Notes under the pieces: model-generated
What the model was told of the DNA's origin: nothing
Seen by the model: only the letters and a program-made list of their open reading frames with translations
Database searches by the model: none
Shown: piece by piece, positions 17,445-27,307 of the stretch
Position numbering within the stretch: position 1 is the stretch's first letter
How the letters are laid out: each line of letters begins with the position of its first letter
Program-made: the position numbers and the translations under genes
NCBI RefSeq assembly: GCF_030555055.1
Contig: NZ_JAMOAO010000001.1
Span: forward strand, 868,001-932,000
Length of the DNA stretch: 64,000 bases
Reading direction: 5' to 3'
DNA from: Nocardiopsis sp. YSL2
GTDB lineage: Bacteria; Actinomycetota; Actinomycetes; Streptosporangiales; Streptosporangiaceae

Positions 17445-19610
17445 CTACCGCTCCGACGCGGAATCGATCACCGGTAGCTGAACAGCGAGCAGAGTGACGT
17501 CATCGTCCTGCTCATACCCTTCGAGCATGCTCTCAACAAGGTACTCCAGCATGAGCTGTGGATCGCCCACCACCTCCGGCGGTGCCGACGAGGCCACTTC
17601 GACCAACTCGTCCAGCCCCGAGGCGACGGACCGTTTACGGTTCTCAACCAGTCCATCGGAGTACAGGACCACAGTGTTACCGGGTTGGACGAAGAATTTG
17701 TGGTGGCCCCTCTCCGAGGTGATCCCCAAGGGCGTGTCGGGCTCGCTGTCCAGCAGCGACGGCCTCGCGCCACCCGCCGCGACCAGCGGCGGGAGGTGCC
17801 CCGCGTTGCTCAGGTCGAGCTGGCCCGTGACCGGGTCCAGCACGAAGTAGACCAGCGTGGTGACCTGGTCCATACCCTCGGTGGCGGTGAACATGCGGTC
17901 CAGCCCGGTGAGAACGTCGGCCGGTTCGGGCATGGAGTAGGCCAGGGCGCGCAGGGCGTTGCGGATCCGGCTCATCCCGGCGGCCGCGGGGATCCCCTTG
18001 CCCATGACGTCGCCCAGGACGCCCGCCACGCGGCCGTCGGGCAGCGGGAAGGCGTCGTACCAGTCGCCGCCCACCTGCACGTGCTGGGAGCCGGACCGGT
18101 AGTAGGCGGCCAGGCGTACCCCGCTGACCTGGGGCAGGTCCTCGGGCAGGAGGCTGTGCTGGAGCTCCTCGGCGGTGCTGTGCTCGCGCTCGTAGAGCGT
18201 GGCCCGGCCGATGGCCAGCGCGCACTGGCCGGCCAGGGCCTCCAGGAACACGCGCTCCTCGTCGGTGATCTCGCGCGGGCCGGAGAAGGCGAAGCGCAGG
18301 GCTCCGATGGGGCGGCCCGCGACCATCATCGGCAGGGCCACCCAGGAGCGCTCGGGGGTGGTGTCCAGGAGTTCGGCCACCTCGGGGGCGTCGTCGAACA
18401 TGGCGGACAGCTCCGCGGGTCCGGAGGCGATCCGCGGTGCGCGGTCGGCCACGGCCCTGGCCGCGACGTCGGGGTGGTCCAGGGGGAACGCGTGCCGGGG
18501 GAGGTCGTGGGCGTGCGCGGCGGCGATGCTGCGCAGCCGGAGGCGGTCGCGGTCCAACAGGACCACGGACGTGTGGTCGGCGCCCACGCCCGACCGCCCG
18601 ATGTCCGACATGGCGTCGACGACGTGGGCGACGGTGAGGGCCTCGGCGAGGTCGGAGGTGGCCTGCTGCAGCCGTGCGGTGCGCATGGCCGCCTCGCTGA
18701 GCTGGTGGTTGAGGCGCTGGCGGAGTTCGTCGGCCTCGCGCTCGGTGGTGATGTCGACCAGTGTGCCGATCCACTCGGTGACGCGGACGCCGTCGCTGAC
18801 GGGGTTGGCGCGGGCACGGTAGTGCGTGTAGCCGCCCGAGCGCGTCCGGACGCGGAAGAGGGCGTCGAAGGGCGTGGCGTCCAGGACGGCGTCGCTCCAG
18901 GCGATCTCGACGCGCTCCCGGTCGTCGGGGTGGAGCGCCCGCAGCCAGCCGCGGCCGAGGTAGGACTCCAGGTCCTGGCCGGTGATGGCACGCCACTGCG
19001 GTGAGTCCTCGTGGACCTCGCCGGTCGCCCCTGCGGTCCACACGATCTGGTTTCCGGCCTGCAGGAGGGCGCGCAGGCGCTCCTCCTCGCGCCGGGTCGC
19101 GCCGCCGTCGTGGTCGCGGGCGGCGATGAGGGCGACGTGGACGTCGCCGGTGTCCGGGGAGGTGACGGGGAACCAGGTCAGGTCCCAGACCTCACCGCCC
19201 GGGGTGCGGTGGCGTTCGCGGACGGAGCGGCCGTGCTCGCGGGCCGCGGCCGGCCCGGTGCGCAGCAGCGCCGCGCCGGCGGCGGAGTCGGACTTGCCCG
19301 CCAGGTCCTCGGGGCGCCGGCCCAGGCACTGGGCCGGGGTCAGGCCGACGAGGTCGGCGAGCCGCTGGTTGATGGTTCCGAACTCGTCGTCCGGGCCGAT
19401 CAGCGCGAACCCGATCGGCGCATCGGTGAGAAGGGATTTCACCGCGTCGGGAAGTTCCGCCCCGCTGACCCGGGGTGGCGGAATGGACGTCTCGGCGCTC
19501 AACTGCTCGACACCTCCGGAACCCTCGGATTCCCCACCCGTGTTTCGTTGGGGCTGTTGCCTGGACCGTACGTCTTGCGCCGACGGCCCTCGTCCGCCCG
19601 TGGCACTCAT
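17445..19610 (-). CDS. PAS-PAS-GAF-PP2C (SpoIIE-type) phosphatase
   Basis: Soluble signalling protein of 721 residues. The first PAS domain is at about 55-165 and the second at about 180-295. A GAF domain covers about 320-475. A SpoIIE-like PP2C phosphatase domain covers about 490-712, with metal-binding GGDWYDAF and GDVMGKG, then SNAGHLPPL and DDDVTLLAV. Such proteins usually dephosphorylate anti-anti-sigma factors in partner-switching networks. No kinase (RsbW-like) domain or anti-anti-sigma gene is found here. It lies upstream of and co-directional with rpoD, with a 218-bp gap that holds a hairpin. The ATG at 19610 has only a weak Shine-Dalgarno sequence. Confidence 0.9.
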   Translation of the reverse strand: MSATGGRGPSAQDVRSRQQPQRNTGGESEGSGGVEQLSAETSIPPPRVSGAELPDAVKSLLTDAPIGFALIGPDDEFGTINQRLADLVGLTPAQCLGRRPEDLAGKSDSAAGAALLRTGPAAAREHGRSVRERHRTPGGEVWDLTWFPVTSPDTGDVHVALIAARDHDGGATRREEERLRALLQAGNQIVWTAGATGEVHEDSPQWRAITGQDLESYLGRGWLRALHPDDRERVEIAWSDAVLDATPFDALFRVRTRSGGYTHYRARANPVSDGVRVTEWIGTLVDITTEREADELRQRLNHQLSEAAMRTARLQQATSDLAEALTVAHVVDAMSDIGRSGVGADHTSVVLLDRDRLRLRSIAAAHAHDLPRHAFPLDHPDVAARAVADRAPRIASGPAELSAMFDDAPEVAELLDTTPERSWVALPMMVAGRPIGALRFAFSGPREITDEERVFLEALAGQCALAIGRATLYEREHSTAEELQHSLLPEDLPQVSGVRLAAYYRSGSQHVQVGGDWYDAFPLPDGRVAGVLGDVMGKGIPAAAGMSRIRNALRALAYSMPEPADVLTGLDRMFTATEGMDQVTTLVYFVLDPVTGQLDLSNAGHLPPLVAAGGARPSLLDSEPDTPLGITSERGHHKFFVQPGNTVVLYSDGLVENRKRSVASGLDELVEVASSAPPEVVGDPQLMLEYLVESMLEGYEQDDDVTLLAVQLPVIDSASER

Positions 19611-20068
19611 CCGTCCATGGCGCCGATTGCGGTCGGGGGACTCCAGGGCCCTCGGGAGTCACACTCCATGACTCCTCTCGGCCACTGTCACGGCTCAAGC
19701 ATAGGACACACCCGCTGCGCGGGGCCGCTGTCGCGGCGGGGGCCGCCCGTGGACGTGGAAGGTAAATGGTAGGCCACCGGGCGCTCGGAGAACAGTCACG
19801 CCGTCGTTTCATGGGCACGTTTTCGCGCAATTGCGGGCCTTGGCCGCCCCTCTGCCGTTTGACCCCACTCATGTGCCATCGGGCCCCCAGATGTCCGACT
19901 TGCCCTTTTTCGCCTTGTTGACCTGCGGTAACAGTGGGGGTCGAGTAAACAGTGTCCCCGCCAGGTTTTATCCACCGCGCGCCGGAAGAGGGGTTGACAG
20001 TCGGTTCAGAACAAGTGGAATGGGTGAAGGTCACGTCCGGCCACCATCACCTAGGGGTGTGAGCACGA
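19611..20068. other. Divergent intergenic region with candidate promoter
   Basis: 458 bp lacking a credible gene, between two divergent starts. The best promoter match for the rightward gene is TTGACA at 19994-19999, followed 16 bp later by TGGAAT (20016-20021). The leftward promoter was not resolved. GC is a little lower than in the flanking genes. Confidence 0.4.
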
Positions 20069-20368
20069 ATGCTCCAGACCTTCCCTGTCCAGGATCTTCC
20101 GAAGATCTCGGCACGGCTCCACGACGAGTTCAGCGGGCTGCCCCGCCGACGCGTGGAGCGCTGTGTCAGCGACACGTGGAACTGCATCGAGCATCTGGGG
20201 ATCACGGTCACCCCGGACCTGGTCGAACGCGTGGCCCGCGAGCACCTGGAGGCGTTGGTGAACTCGGTCCCGCCCTCGCACCCGGCGCGGCGGCCGACGC
20301 GCCGCGCGGGCACGCTCATCACCGGTCATCGCGCGGTCCCCGCACCCCGATCCGACCCGCGTCCCTGA
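20069..20368 (+). CDS. Small three-helix-bundle dimerization-domain protein
   Basis: Protein of 99 residues. Residues 8-68 follow the actinobacterial three-helix bundle dimerization pattern: ARLHDEFSGLPRRRVERCVSDTW, then an Asp/Glu-Arg helix VERVAREHLEALV. The tail is Pro/Arg-rich and disordered. The role is unknown, and similar proteins are often small stand-alone regulators. An ATG at 20069 follows a TAGGGGTGTGAG stretch. It has its own TTGACA-type promoter upstream. Confidence 0.65.
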   Translation: MLQTFPVQDLPKISARLHDEFSGLPRRRVERCVSDTWNCIEHLGITVTPDLVERVAREHLEALVNSVPPSHPARRPTRRAGTLITGHRAVPAPRSDPRP

Positions 20369-20443
20369 CCCCGGGGCCGCGCGAACGCGCCGCCGTCCAC
20401 GGGACGGGATCGGCGAAGGCCCCGGCTGTCATACGCTCGGGTG

Positions 20444-22117
20444 GTGCCCTCCCCTACACCACCCACACCCTCAGGCCCCCCGCCGGTCCCCGACGCGGTC
20501 TTCGACGAGATGCTGCGTGCCGCCCGGGCACTCCTGGCCATGCGGCACCCGCTCGACGCCGAACTGGCCTTCAGCGAGATGCTCGGGGCCTGGTGGGGCG
20601 AGCGCCTGCCGGGGGTGGACGTCGAGCGGCTGCTCGGCGAGGGCCTGATCACCCACGCCACCGCTTCGGGCCGGCCCGCCGGCCTGGCGGTCCTGGCCGC
20701 GGTCACGGCACTGGGCACCTCCGCCGAGCAGCGCGACCTCGCCGAACAGGGGATGATCGCGCTCAAGGAGCAGGGGCTGCAGATGCCCGCCTGGGCCGAC
20801 CAGCTCGGCGCGGTCACCCCGGTGGCCGCCTACGTCAACGGCGACCAGTTCGGCGACACCGACGACGTGGTCTGCGTGTTCAGCCGGGACGCCCCCGACG
20901 ACGCGGGCGCCGTGCCGCCCGAGCACGCGCTGATCCTGGTCGTGGACCACAACGGGGGCGGAGTCCTGCGCGACGCCTGGGTGACGACCAAGGTCGACCA
21001 GCTCCTGGCCCAGTGCCGGGAACGCGCCCACATGGACGAGTACGCCCGGTTCGAGCAGCTGGAGCTCACCGAGGCCCGCGCGCGGCTGGTCCGGGCCCTG
21101 GACCGCACGTCGCGCGTGGTGGCGGGCGCGGCCGCCGAACCCGGCGGCCCGGTCGTGGAGGCGGTCGGCCTCACCGCCGCCGACCTCGCCCGCGGTTCGC
21201 TGTCCACGCACTTCGCCCTGGCCGCCTCCCGCATCCTGGCGCTGCCCGAACCGCCCGAGGGCGTGTGCGTCGCGCCCGTTCCCCTCTGGCGGCACGATCG
21301 ACGGGCGGTGCTGGCCGCCCGCTTCCTGGCCTCGGACGAGGCCGCCGAGCTCTCGGACTCCTATGCCGCGAGCCGCTGCGTCGACCACATCATCGCGCAC
21401 GGCTGCGACGTCGACGGAGGCCGGCCGATGCGGATCAGCCCGCGCAAGGTCGAGTCGTTCCTGCTGCACTGGCTGCCCGGCCGGGTCGTGCTCCTCAGGG
21501 AGGAGCAGGAGGCCATGCCACACGTGCTGGCCGCCTGGATCCGCTGGGCCGGAGCGCGGGGAAGGCTGCCCGAGGTGGCCGTGGGCGCCACCCTCGACGC
21601 ACTGTGGGAGGCCACCTCGGCCTTCACCCGCACCTACCGCGATCCGGCACGCCGGCTGGGCCTGCGCCAGGAGGCGATCCGACGCCTGCTGCCGGACGGC
21701 GACTTCGCCGCGCTCGCGCGCCGGATGTTCGCCTTCCCCCTCCTGGCCAGCGAGCTGGTCCTGTGGGCGCCGGAGGAGTTCGACCCGGCCACCCCGGGCG
21801 GACGCCGGGCGCTGCTGCGGCTCGACCACTACGGCGAGTACGAGGCGGCCACTCCGCACAGCGGCCGCCACTCCACCGGCAAGGACCGGTGGTACCGGCC
21901 TGTGACCGTCGACGACCCCGAGCGCGAACGGGAGCTCGACCGGCACGAACGCCTCGCCGAGCGCCTGTGGACGGGTCGGCCCGCCAACCTGTGGGCCGCG
22001 GCCCGCCGCATGCTGGACCGCGGCGTGGACCGGCCCACCGTCCTCGCCGCCCTGGGCGAGGTTCTGGGCGCCGCGCGCGACGAGGCCGACCTGCGCCGCC
22101 GCCTCGACACGCTCTGA
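20444..22117 (+). CDS. Uncharacterised actinobacterial protein
   Basis: Protein of 557 residues that I do not recognise. It has a Pro-rich start, then a largely helical, Ala/Arg/Glu-rich globular sequence with no membrane segment and no nucleotide-binding motif. A block around residues 150-175 (LILVVDHNGGGVLRDAWVTT) and a repeated RRALLRLDHYGEYE-like segment near 455 look structural. The start is chosen at the second of two adjacent GTG codons. TACGCT at 20432-20437 then sits six bases upstream, as expected for a leaderless message. The first GTG (20441) is the alternative. It may be transcribed alone. Confidence 0.75.
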   Translation: MPSPTPPTPSGPPPVPDAVFDEMLRAARALLAMRHPLDAELAFSEMLGAWWGERLPGVDVERLLGEGLITHATASGRPAGLAVLAAVTALGTSAEQRDLAEQGMIALKEQGLQMPAWADQLGAVTPVAAYVNGDQFGDTDDVVCVFSRDAPDDAGAVPPEHALILVVDHNGGGVLRDAWVTTKVDQLLAQCRERAHMDEYARFEQLELTEARARLVRALDRTSRVVAGAAAEPGGPVVEAVGLTAADLARGSLSTHFALAASRILALPEPPEGVCVAPVPLWRHDRRAVLAARFLASDEAAELSDSYAASRCVDHIIAHGCDVDGGRPMRISPRKVESFLLHWLPGRVVLLREEQEAMPHVLAAWIRWAGARGRLPEVAVGATLDALWEATSAFTRTYRDPARRLGLRQEAIRRLLPDGDFAALARRMFAFPLLASELVLWAPEEFDPATPGGRRALLRLDHYGEYEAATPHSGRHSTGKDRWYRPVTVDDPERERELDRHERLAERLWTGRPANLWAAARRMLDRGVDRPTVLAALGEVLGAARDEADLRRRLDTL

Positions 22118-22223
22118 CCCGTCCCGGCGGGGTACCGCGGAGGGCCGCCCGGCCGCACGCCTGCGGGGCCCCGGGGACGCCGCGTTCCGTGGGGCACAGG
22201 TGCGCGGGGGCACGGCGGGAGCC

Positions 22224-23003
22224 TCAGTGCAGCAGGCGCTCCCGGAGCCTGTCGACCGCGTCCGCCGAGACCTTGAGCCCGTCCGCGACGTACTGGTCGA
22301 AGGATCCGAACGCCTCCTCCACGTGCCCGAAGGCCGTCTCCAGGTACTCGGTACGCACCCGGGTCATCGGCGCGACGTCCTCCCAGGCCAGGCCACTGTC
22401 CACGGACAGCCGCCGCATCCACGCGTCGGTGTTGGCCTGGCGCTCGTTGCTGGCCAGGTAGTCGGCCAGGATGTCGGCGCGGTCCACGCCCAGCAGGCTC
22501 AGGACGATCGCGGCGCCCCAACCGGTGCGGTCCTTGCCCGCGCTGCAGTGGAAGACCAGGGAGCTGGGACCCGTCGCGACGCGCTCGACGAGCTCGCGGT
22601 AACCGGCCAGCGCCTCGTCGTCGGCCACCAGTTCCCGGTAGACCGCGTACATGAACCGCTCCGCGGCACCGTCGGCGAACATGGCGCGGGCGGCCTCGGG
22701 GTCGGCGAGGGTGTCGGTGAAGTTGGCACCGGCGGCGTCCCGGCCCTGGACCGCGACCACGGCGTACTCGGCGCCGTCCGGGACGATGTCGGGCAGCCGC
22801 TCCCGTTCGACGGGCGTGCGCAGGTCGACGAGCTGGCGGATGCCCAGGCCGTGGTAGACGGCGAGGTCCTCCGTGCTGACCGAGTGCAGGGCGTCGGAGC
22901 GGTAGAGCAGGCCGTGGCGGACCGTGCGGCCGAAGCCGGACCGGAGACCGCCGAGATCACGGAAGTTGGGGGCACTGGGGAGGATGAAACCGTCATGTGT
23001 CAC
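22224..23003 (-). CDS. Tyrosine-protein phosphatase (PtpB/triple-specificity type)
   Basis: Protein of 259 residues with the P-loop HCSAGKDRTG, catalytic Cys153 and Arg159, and an upstream general-acid region. The N-terminal NFRDLGGLRSGFGRTVRHGLLYRS motif is typical of the Y_phosphatase3 family, which includes secreted mycobacterial PtpB. No signal peptide is present, so it is probably cytoplasmic. It can act on phosphotyrosine or phosphoinositides, inferred from the family. It is followed by the co-directional nucleotidyltransferase gene only in the upstream sense, with a 66-bp gap between. Confidence 0.88.
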   Translation of the reverse strand: MTHDGFILPSAPNFRDLGGLRSGFGRTVRHGLLYRSDALHSVSTEDLAVYHGLGIRQLVDLRTPVERERLPDIVPDGAEYAVVAVQGRDAAGANFTDTLADPEAARAMFADGAAERFMYAVYRELVADDEALAGYRELVERVATGPSSLVFHCSAGKDRTGWGAAIVLSLLGVDRADILADYLASNERQANTDAWMRRLSVDSGLAWEDVAPMTRVRTEYLETAFGHVEEAFGSFDQYVADGLKVSADAVDRLRERLLH

Positions 23004-23069
23004 GTCCGTGACGATACCGACCCGCCCCGGGCCCGACCAGACCGCCTCCGGACGAGGCAGGACCCGCGG

Positions 23070-23801
23070 TCACCCGGCGTCGCGCATGGCGGTGATCTCC
23101 GCGCCCGCCTCCTTGACGTCCTTGGCCGTGTCCACTCCGCGCCAGAAACCGTCGATGCGGTAGGCGGTCAGCCGCCCCTCCTTGGCCAGGTCGGGGAACG
23201 TGGAGGACTCGTGGTCGCCCTTGGTCGGCAGCAGCGGGGTGATCTCCGGCTCGAACAGGTAGACCCCGGCGTTGATCCACACGGGGAGCAGCGGGCTCTG
23301 GGTGAAGCCCTCGATCCGGTCCTCGTCGTCCACGTCCACGATGCCCCAGGTGGTGCGGAACTGGGCGAGCGCCAGGGTCGCGGCGCCGCCGCGGTCGCGG
23401 TGGTGGGCGGTGAACTCGTCCAGCGGGAACCACGTGAGCACGTCGCCGTTGAGCGCGAAGTAGGGCGCGTCCTGGTCGCGCAGACCGCTGGAGGCGTAGC
23501 GCAGGGCACCGCCCCGGCCCAGCGGCTCGTCCTCCACGAGAAGGGTGATCTCGGGACCGCTCCGCCGGGCGTCGAGGTGCTCGCGCAGGACCTCGGCCTT
23601 GTAGCCGCAGGACACGACGACCTGCTCCACGCCGTGCTCGGTCAGCCACTCGAGCTGGTAGTCGATGATGGGCCGTCCGGCCACCTCCACCATCGCCTTG
23701 GGGCGGGTGTCGGTGTAGGGCCGCAGCCGGGTGGCCTGTCCTCCGGCGAGGATGAGCGCCTGGGTGACGGGGGACGCGGATGATGAGGATCGAGCGGTCA
23801 T
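23070..23801 (-). CDS. Sugar-phosphate nucleotidyltransferase family protein
   Basis: Enzyme of 243 residues of the NTP_transferase fold that makes NDP-sugars. The signature is near the N-terminus: ALILAGGQATRLRPYT, then RPKAMVEVAGRPIIDYQLEWL. An Asp in ALNGDVLTWF and WINAGVYLF are also present. The length matches short RmlA/mannose-1-phosphate guanylyltransferase-like proteins without the beta-helix. No sugar biosynthetic cluster is nearby, so the nucleotide and sugar are undefined. It may share a transcript with the phosphatase gene 66 bp downstream. Confidence 0.85.
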   Translation of the reverse strand: MTARSSSSASPVTQALILAGGQATRLRPYTDTRPKAMVEVAGRPIIDYQLEWLTEHGVEQVVVSCGYKAEVLREHLDARRSGPEITLLVEDEPLGRGGALRYASSGLRDQDAPYFALNGDVLTWFPLDEFTAHHRDRGGAATLALAQFRTTWGIVDVDDEDRIEGFTQSPLLPVWINAGVYLFEPEITPLLPTKGDHESSTFPDLAKEGRLTAYRIDGFWRGVDTAKDVKEAGAEITAMRDAG

Positions 23802-23967
23802 AGACGGGACACTAGCAGTCGGCCCACCAGCGCCCCCAGGGTGTGCGCCCCGCCTTCGCGGGTGGTGCTCGCACTCCTCGGGGCCGCCTCCGAACGCCGT
23901 CCGGAGCGCCTGGCCCTGCCCTCCGCCCGGTGTCCCGAGGGCGGCGGCGGACCACGCCCCGGGCGGG

Positions 23968-26406
23968 TCAGCTGCTCTGGGTGGCGTCGGCGTAGGCCCG
24001 GCGCACGTCCGTACTGGTGACGACGGTCAGGTCCGCGGCGGTCGCCGACGCACCGACGTCCTGGGAGACCCGCAGGTCGCGGTGGGAGCTGGCCTTCTCG
24101 AACAGGGACCGGGCGAAGCGCCCGTTGCCCAGCTCGTCGATCCACCCCTCGGCGCACACGTGCGCGAAGATGCTGCGCAGGTCCTCCCTGGCCGTCTCGT
24201 CGAAGGCGTCGCCGGTGCCGGCCGCGACCGCCTCGGCGATCTCGGTCAGCTCGTCCGGGGTGTAGGAGGGGAAGCGCACGCGAACGTTGAACCGCGACGA
24301 CAGCCCGGAGTTGGAGGCCAGGAACCGCTCCATCTCGGCCGGGTACCCCGCGAGGACGACCACGAGCCGCGACCGGTCGTCCTCGGCCCGCTTGAGCAGG
24401 GTCTGGATGGCCTCCGCCCCGAACGCGTCGCCGCCGCTGTAGCCGGGATTGACCAGCGCGTAGGCCTCGTCCACGAACAGCACGCCGCCCAGGGCGCGGT
24501 CCACCAGCCGGTTGGTCTTCAGCGCCGTCGCGCCCAGGTGCTCGCCCACCAGGTCCGCGCGCTGGGCCTCCACCACCTCGGCCCGCCCCAGCAGGCCGAG
24601 CGCGGAGAACACGCGTCCCAGGACCCGGGCCACCGTGGTCTTGCCGGTGCCCGGCGGCCCGGTGAAGACGAAGTGGCGCATCGGCGCCTGGTTGCGCAGT
24701 CCCTGCTCCTCGCGGAGCTTGGCCACCCGCAGCTGGGCGACGATGGAGCGGACCTGCTCCTTGACCGGTTCCAGGCCGATCATGGCGTCGAGTTCGGCCA
24801 GCGCCTCCTCGATACCCGGCGTCTCCCCGAAACCCGGCAGCCTCGCGGTGAGCTCGGCGTGGGCGGTGGTGACGTCGGCGGCCCGCACGGTGATGAGGTC
24901 CTCGGCCCCGGGGCGCGGCGCGGGCGCGTCCCCGTCCACCCCGGTGGTGACCACGCGCACGTCGCGCGCCTGTGCGGCCTTCTCCACGACCGACCGGGCG
25001 TAGCGCCCGTTGCCCAGGTCGTCGACGGCCTCGCGCCGGACCGCCTGCTCGAACCCGTGCCGGAGCGCCCGCGCGGCCTCGGGGTCCAGGACGTCGCCGC
25101 GCTGGGCGACCAGTGACTCCGCGATGCGGGTCAGCTCGTCGGCGGAGTAGCTGGGGAAGGTGATGCGCGTGGCGAAGCGCGAGGCCAGGCCGGGGTTGGA
25201 GGCCAGGAAGGCGTCCATCTCCTTCTCATAGCCCGCGAGCACGACGACGAGCCGGTCCCGGTCGTCCTCAGCCCGCTTGAGCAGGGTCTGCACGGCCTCG
25301 TTGCCGAACCGGTCGGCCTGTCCGTCGCCCTCGTTGACCAGTGCGTAGGCCTCGTCGATGAACAGGACGCCGCCCAGGGCCCGGTCGACCAGCTCGTTGG
25401 TCTTGATGGCGGTCGCGCCCAGGTACTCCCCCACCAGGTCCGCGCGCTGGGCCTCCACGACCCGGGAGGTGGGAAGCAGGCCGAAGGAGTGGAAGATCGT
25501 GGCCAGGGTGCGCGCGACGCTGGTCTTGCCGGTGCCCGGGGGCCCGGAGAAGACCAGGTGGCGCAGGGGCCGCTCGACGGGGAAGCCGGCGTCGGCACGC
25601 AGCCGGGCGGCCTCGATGGAGGCGGCGATCCCGCGGACCTGCTGCTTGACCGGGTCGAGGCCGATCATGTCCTCCAGCTCGGCCAGTGCCTGGTCCACGG
25701 GGACCGGGTCCCCGTCCTCGGCGCCGCCGCCGTCGCGCCCGCGTGTGGGTCGCGGCACCCCGTCCCCGCGCGCGCGGACCGGTCGGGCGCCGGTGGGCGC
25801 CGCGCTCCGGCCGGCCGGAGCGTCGGCCGCACGCCGGTCGTCGGAGGCCTTGGTGATCTGGCGGGAGGCGGCCAGCCGCCACAACACGCAGGCGCAGGCC
25901 GCGGCGTAGAGCAGCCCCACGCCCCAGGAGGCGGGCACCGGTTCCGCGACCATCCCGACCAGGGCCACGGAGAATCCGGCGATCAGGCCGGCGGTGAGGG
26001 AGAGCGCGGCGGTGTGCCAGACGGGGAACTCGCGGACGCGGGACGCCGCGAGCACGACGAGCAGGGGGACGGGCACCAGCAGCAGGACGACCGGTTCGCC
26101 GGGGAGCGGGATCTGGAAGAGCGGCACGGTCACCGACAGCCAGACCACGCACACCAGGACGGTGACGAAGGCGTCGACCGACCGCATCAGCGCCGCCAGG
26201 ACCATGAGCAGGACGAGCGTGCCCGAGACCGACCCCACGACACTGCCGCCCATCAGCAGCGTGACCACGGCGACGACGGTGCACAGGACCAGTGCCGCCA
26301 CCAGGCGTCGGGCCAGGGGCACCCGGTGGTACCGGGCGCGCAGCCTGTCGAGTCCGGAGGAGCGCCCCGGTTCCGCGGCGGCGGCTGAGCGCGTGTCCCG
26401 GGTCAT
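23968..26406 (-). CDS. Membrane-anchored double AAA+ ATPase (CbxX/CfxQ type)
   Basis: Protein of 812 residues. The first 175 residues carry five or six hydrophobic segments (for example VAALVLCTVVAVVTLLM). A polar linker to about 265 follows, then two CbxX/CfxQ AAA+ modules. Walker A is GPPGTGKTS near residue 293 and GPPGTGKTT near 588. Walker B is LFIDEAYALV and LFVDEAYALV. Both modules share long near-identical blocks (AQRADLVGE.LGATA.KTN), showing an internal duplication. Related AAA+ proteins remodel RuBisCO or act as EccA in type VII secretion, but no ESX gene is nearby. ATG 26406 follows AGGAAGGGG. Confidence 0.85.
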   Translation of the reverse strand: MTRDTRSAAAAEPGRSSGLDRLRARYHRVPLARRLVAALVLCTVVAVVTLLMGGSVVGSVSGTLVLLMVLAALMRSVDAFVTVLVCVVWLSVTVPLFQIPLPGEPVVLLLVPVPLLVVLAASRVREFPVWHTAALSLTAGLIAGFSVALVGMVAEPVPASWGVGLLYAAACACVLWRLAASRQITKASDDRRAADAPAGRSAAPTGARPVRARGDGVPRPTRGRDGGGAEDGDPVPVDQALAELEDMIGLDPVKQQVRGIAASIEAARLRADAGFPVERPLRHLVFSGPPGTGKTSVARTLATIFHSFGLLPTSRVVEAQRADLVGEYLGATAIKTNELVDRALGGVLFIDEAYALVNEGDGQADRFGNEAVQTLLKRAEDDRDRLVVVLAGYEKEMDAFLASNPGLASRFATRITFPSYSADELTRIAESLVAQRGDVLDPEAARALRHGFEQAVRREAVDDLGNGRYARSVVEKAAQARDVRVVTTGVDGDAPAPRPGAEDLITVRAADVTTAHAELTARLPGFGETPGIEEALAELDAMIGLEPVKEQVRSIVAQLRVAKLREEQGLRNQAPMRHFVFTGPPGTGKTTVARVLGRVFSALGLLGRAEVVEAQRADLVGEHLGATALKTNRLVDRALGGVLFVDEAYALVNPGYSGGDAFGAEAIQTLLKRAEDDRSRLVVVLAGYPAEMERFLASNSGLSSRFNVRVRFPSYTPDELTEIAEAVAAGTGDAFDETAREDLRSIFAHVCAEGWIDELGNGRFARSLFEKASSHRDLRVSQDVGASATAADLTVVTSTDVRRAYADATQSS

Positions 26407-26598
26407 AAAGCCCCTTCCTGCGTGGGGGTCCGTGGGCGGTCGGCTCTCCAGGGCGGGGTGACGGGGGCCGAACGGCGTCGGGGGGCCGACGTCCACAGGC
26501 ACAGCTTTGCCCCCCGTGGGGCCGGATGTCCAGTGCGGGGCGGCGTGTCGGCGCGCCCCGCTCGGCACTCCGGGCGGCAGCGGGCCGTGGTGCCCCGT

Positions 26599-27291
26599 TC
26601 AGAGCAGGGGGAGCTGGCCGTCGGGAACGGGGCGGGCCCTGCGCAGGTGGCGCCACCTGGGGAGGTCGTCGAGGTAGGACCAGCTCATCCGGTGGTGCTC
26701 GGTGGGCCCGAGTTCGGCCAGGGCCGCCCGGTGGACGGGCGAGGGGTAGCCGACACCGCTCTCGAAGCCGTAGGCGGGGTGCTCCCCCGCCAGGTCGGCC
26801 ATGAGCGCGTCGCGGCGCACTTTGGCCAGGATCGCGGCGGCCGCGACGCTGATGCAGGTCAGGTCGCCTTTGACCTGGGTGCGGACACGCCAGGGACGGC
26901 CGATGAAGTCGTGCTTGCCGTCGAGGATGACGGCGTCGGGGCCGGTGGAGAGCGACGCCAGAGCGCGGTGCGCGGCCCGTCGCAGGGCCTCGGTCATGCC
27001 GACCTCGTCGATCTCGGCCGGCTCGGACCAGCCGAAGGCGTGGTCGGCCACCCAGGGGCGCAGCTGCTCGGCGAGGACCGCTCTGCGCTTGGGGGTGAGC
27101 CGCTTGGAGTCGGTGAGGCCGGGCGGCGGGTCCCCGACGCCCGCGACGGCCGCGCACACCAGCAGGGGGCCGGCCCAGGCTCCGCGCCCCACCTCGTCGA
27201 CCCCGGCGATCAGCCGGGCGCCGTGGGCGCGCAACTCCTCCTCCACTGCGAACGTGGGGGCGGGGACGGCGGGTTCAGTGGAGGTCGACAC
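26599..27291 (-). CDS. rnhB: Ribonuclease HII
   Basis: Endonuclease of 230 residues that removes ribonucleotides and RNA primers from DNA. The catalytic start is [14 protein letters not shown] with Asp32 and Glu33. The third acidic residue is in VILDGKHDF, and [15 protein letters not shown] and [17 protein letters not shown] complete the family pattern. The start is a GTG. A two-unit repeat array lies immediately upstream of it. A 192-bp gap separates it from the downstream AAA+ gene. Confidence 0.93.
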   Translation of the reverse strand: MSTSTEPAVPAPTFAVEEELRAHGARLIAGVDEVGRGAWAGPLLVCAAVAGVGDPPPGLTDSKRLTPKRRAVLAEQLRPWVADHAFGWSEPAEIDEVGMTEALRRAAHRALASLSTGPDAVILDGKHDFIGRPWRVRTQVKGDLTCISVAAAAILAKVRRDALMADLAGEHPAYGFESGVGYPSPVHRAALAELGPTEHHRMSWSYLDDLPRWRHLRRARPVPDGQLPLL

Positions 27292-27307
27292 GGTTCCACC
27301 CTAAGCC

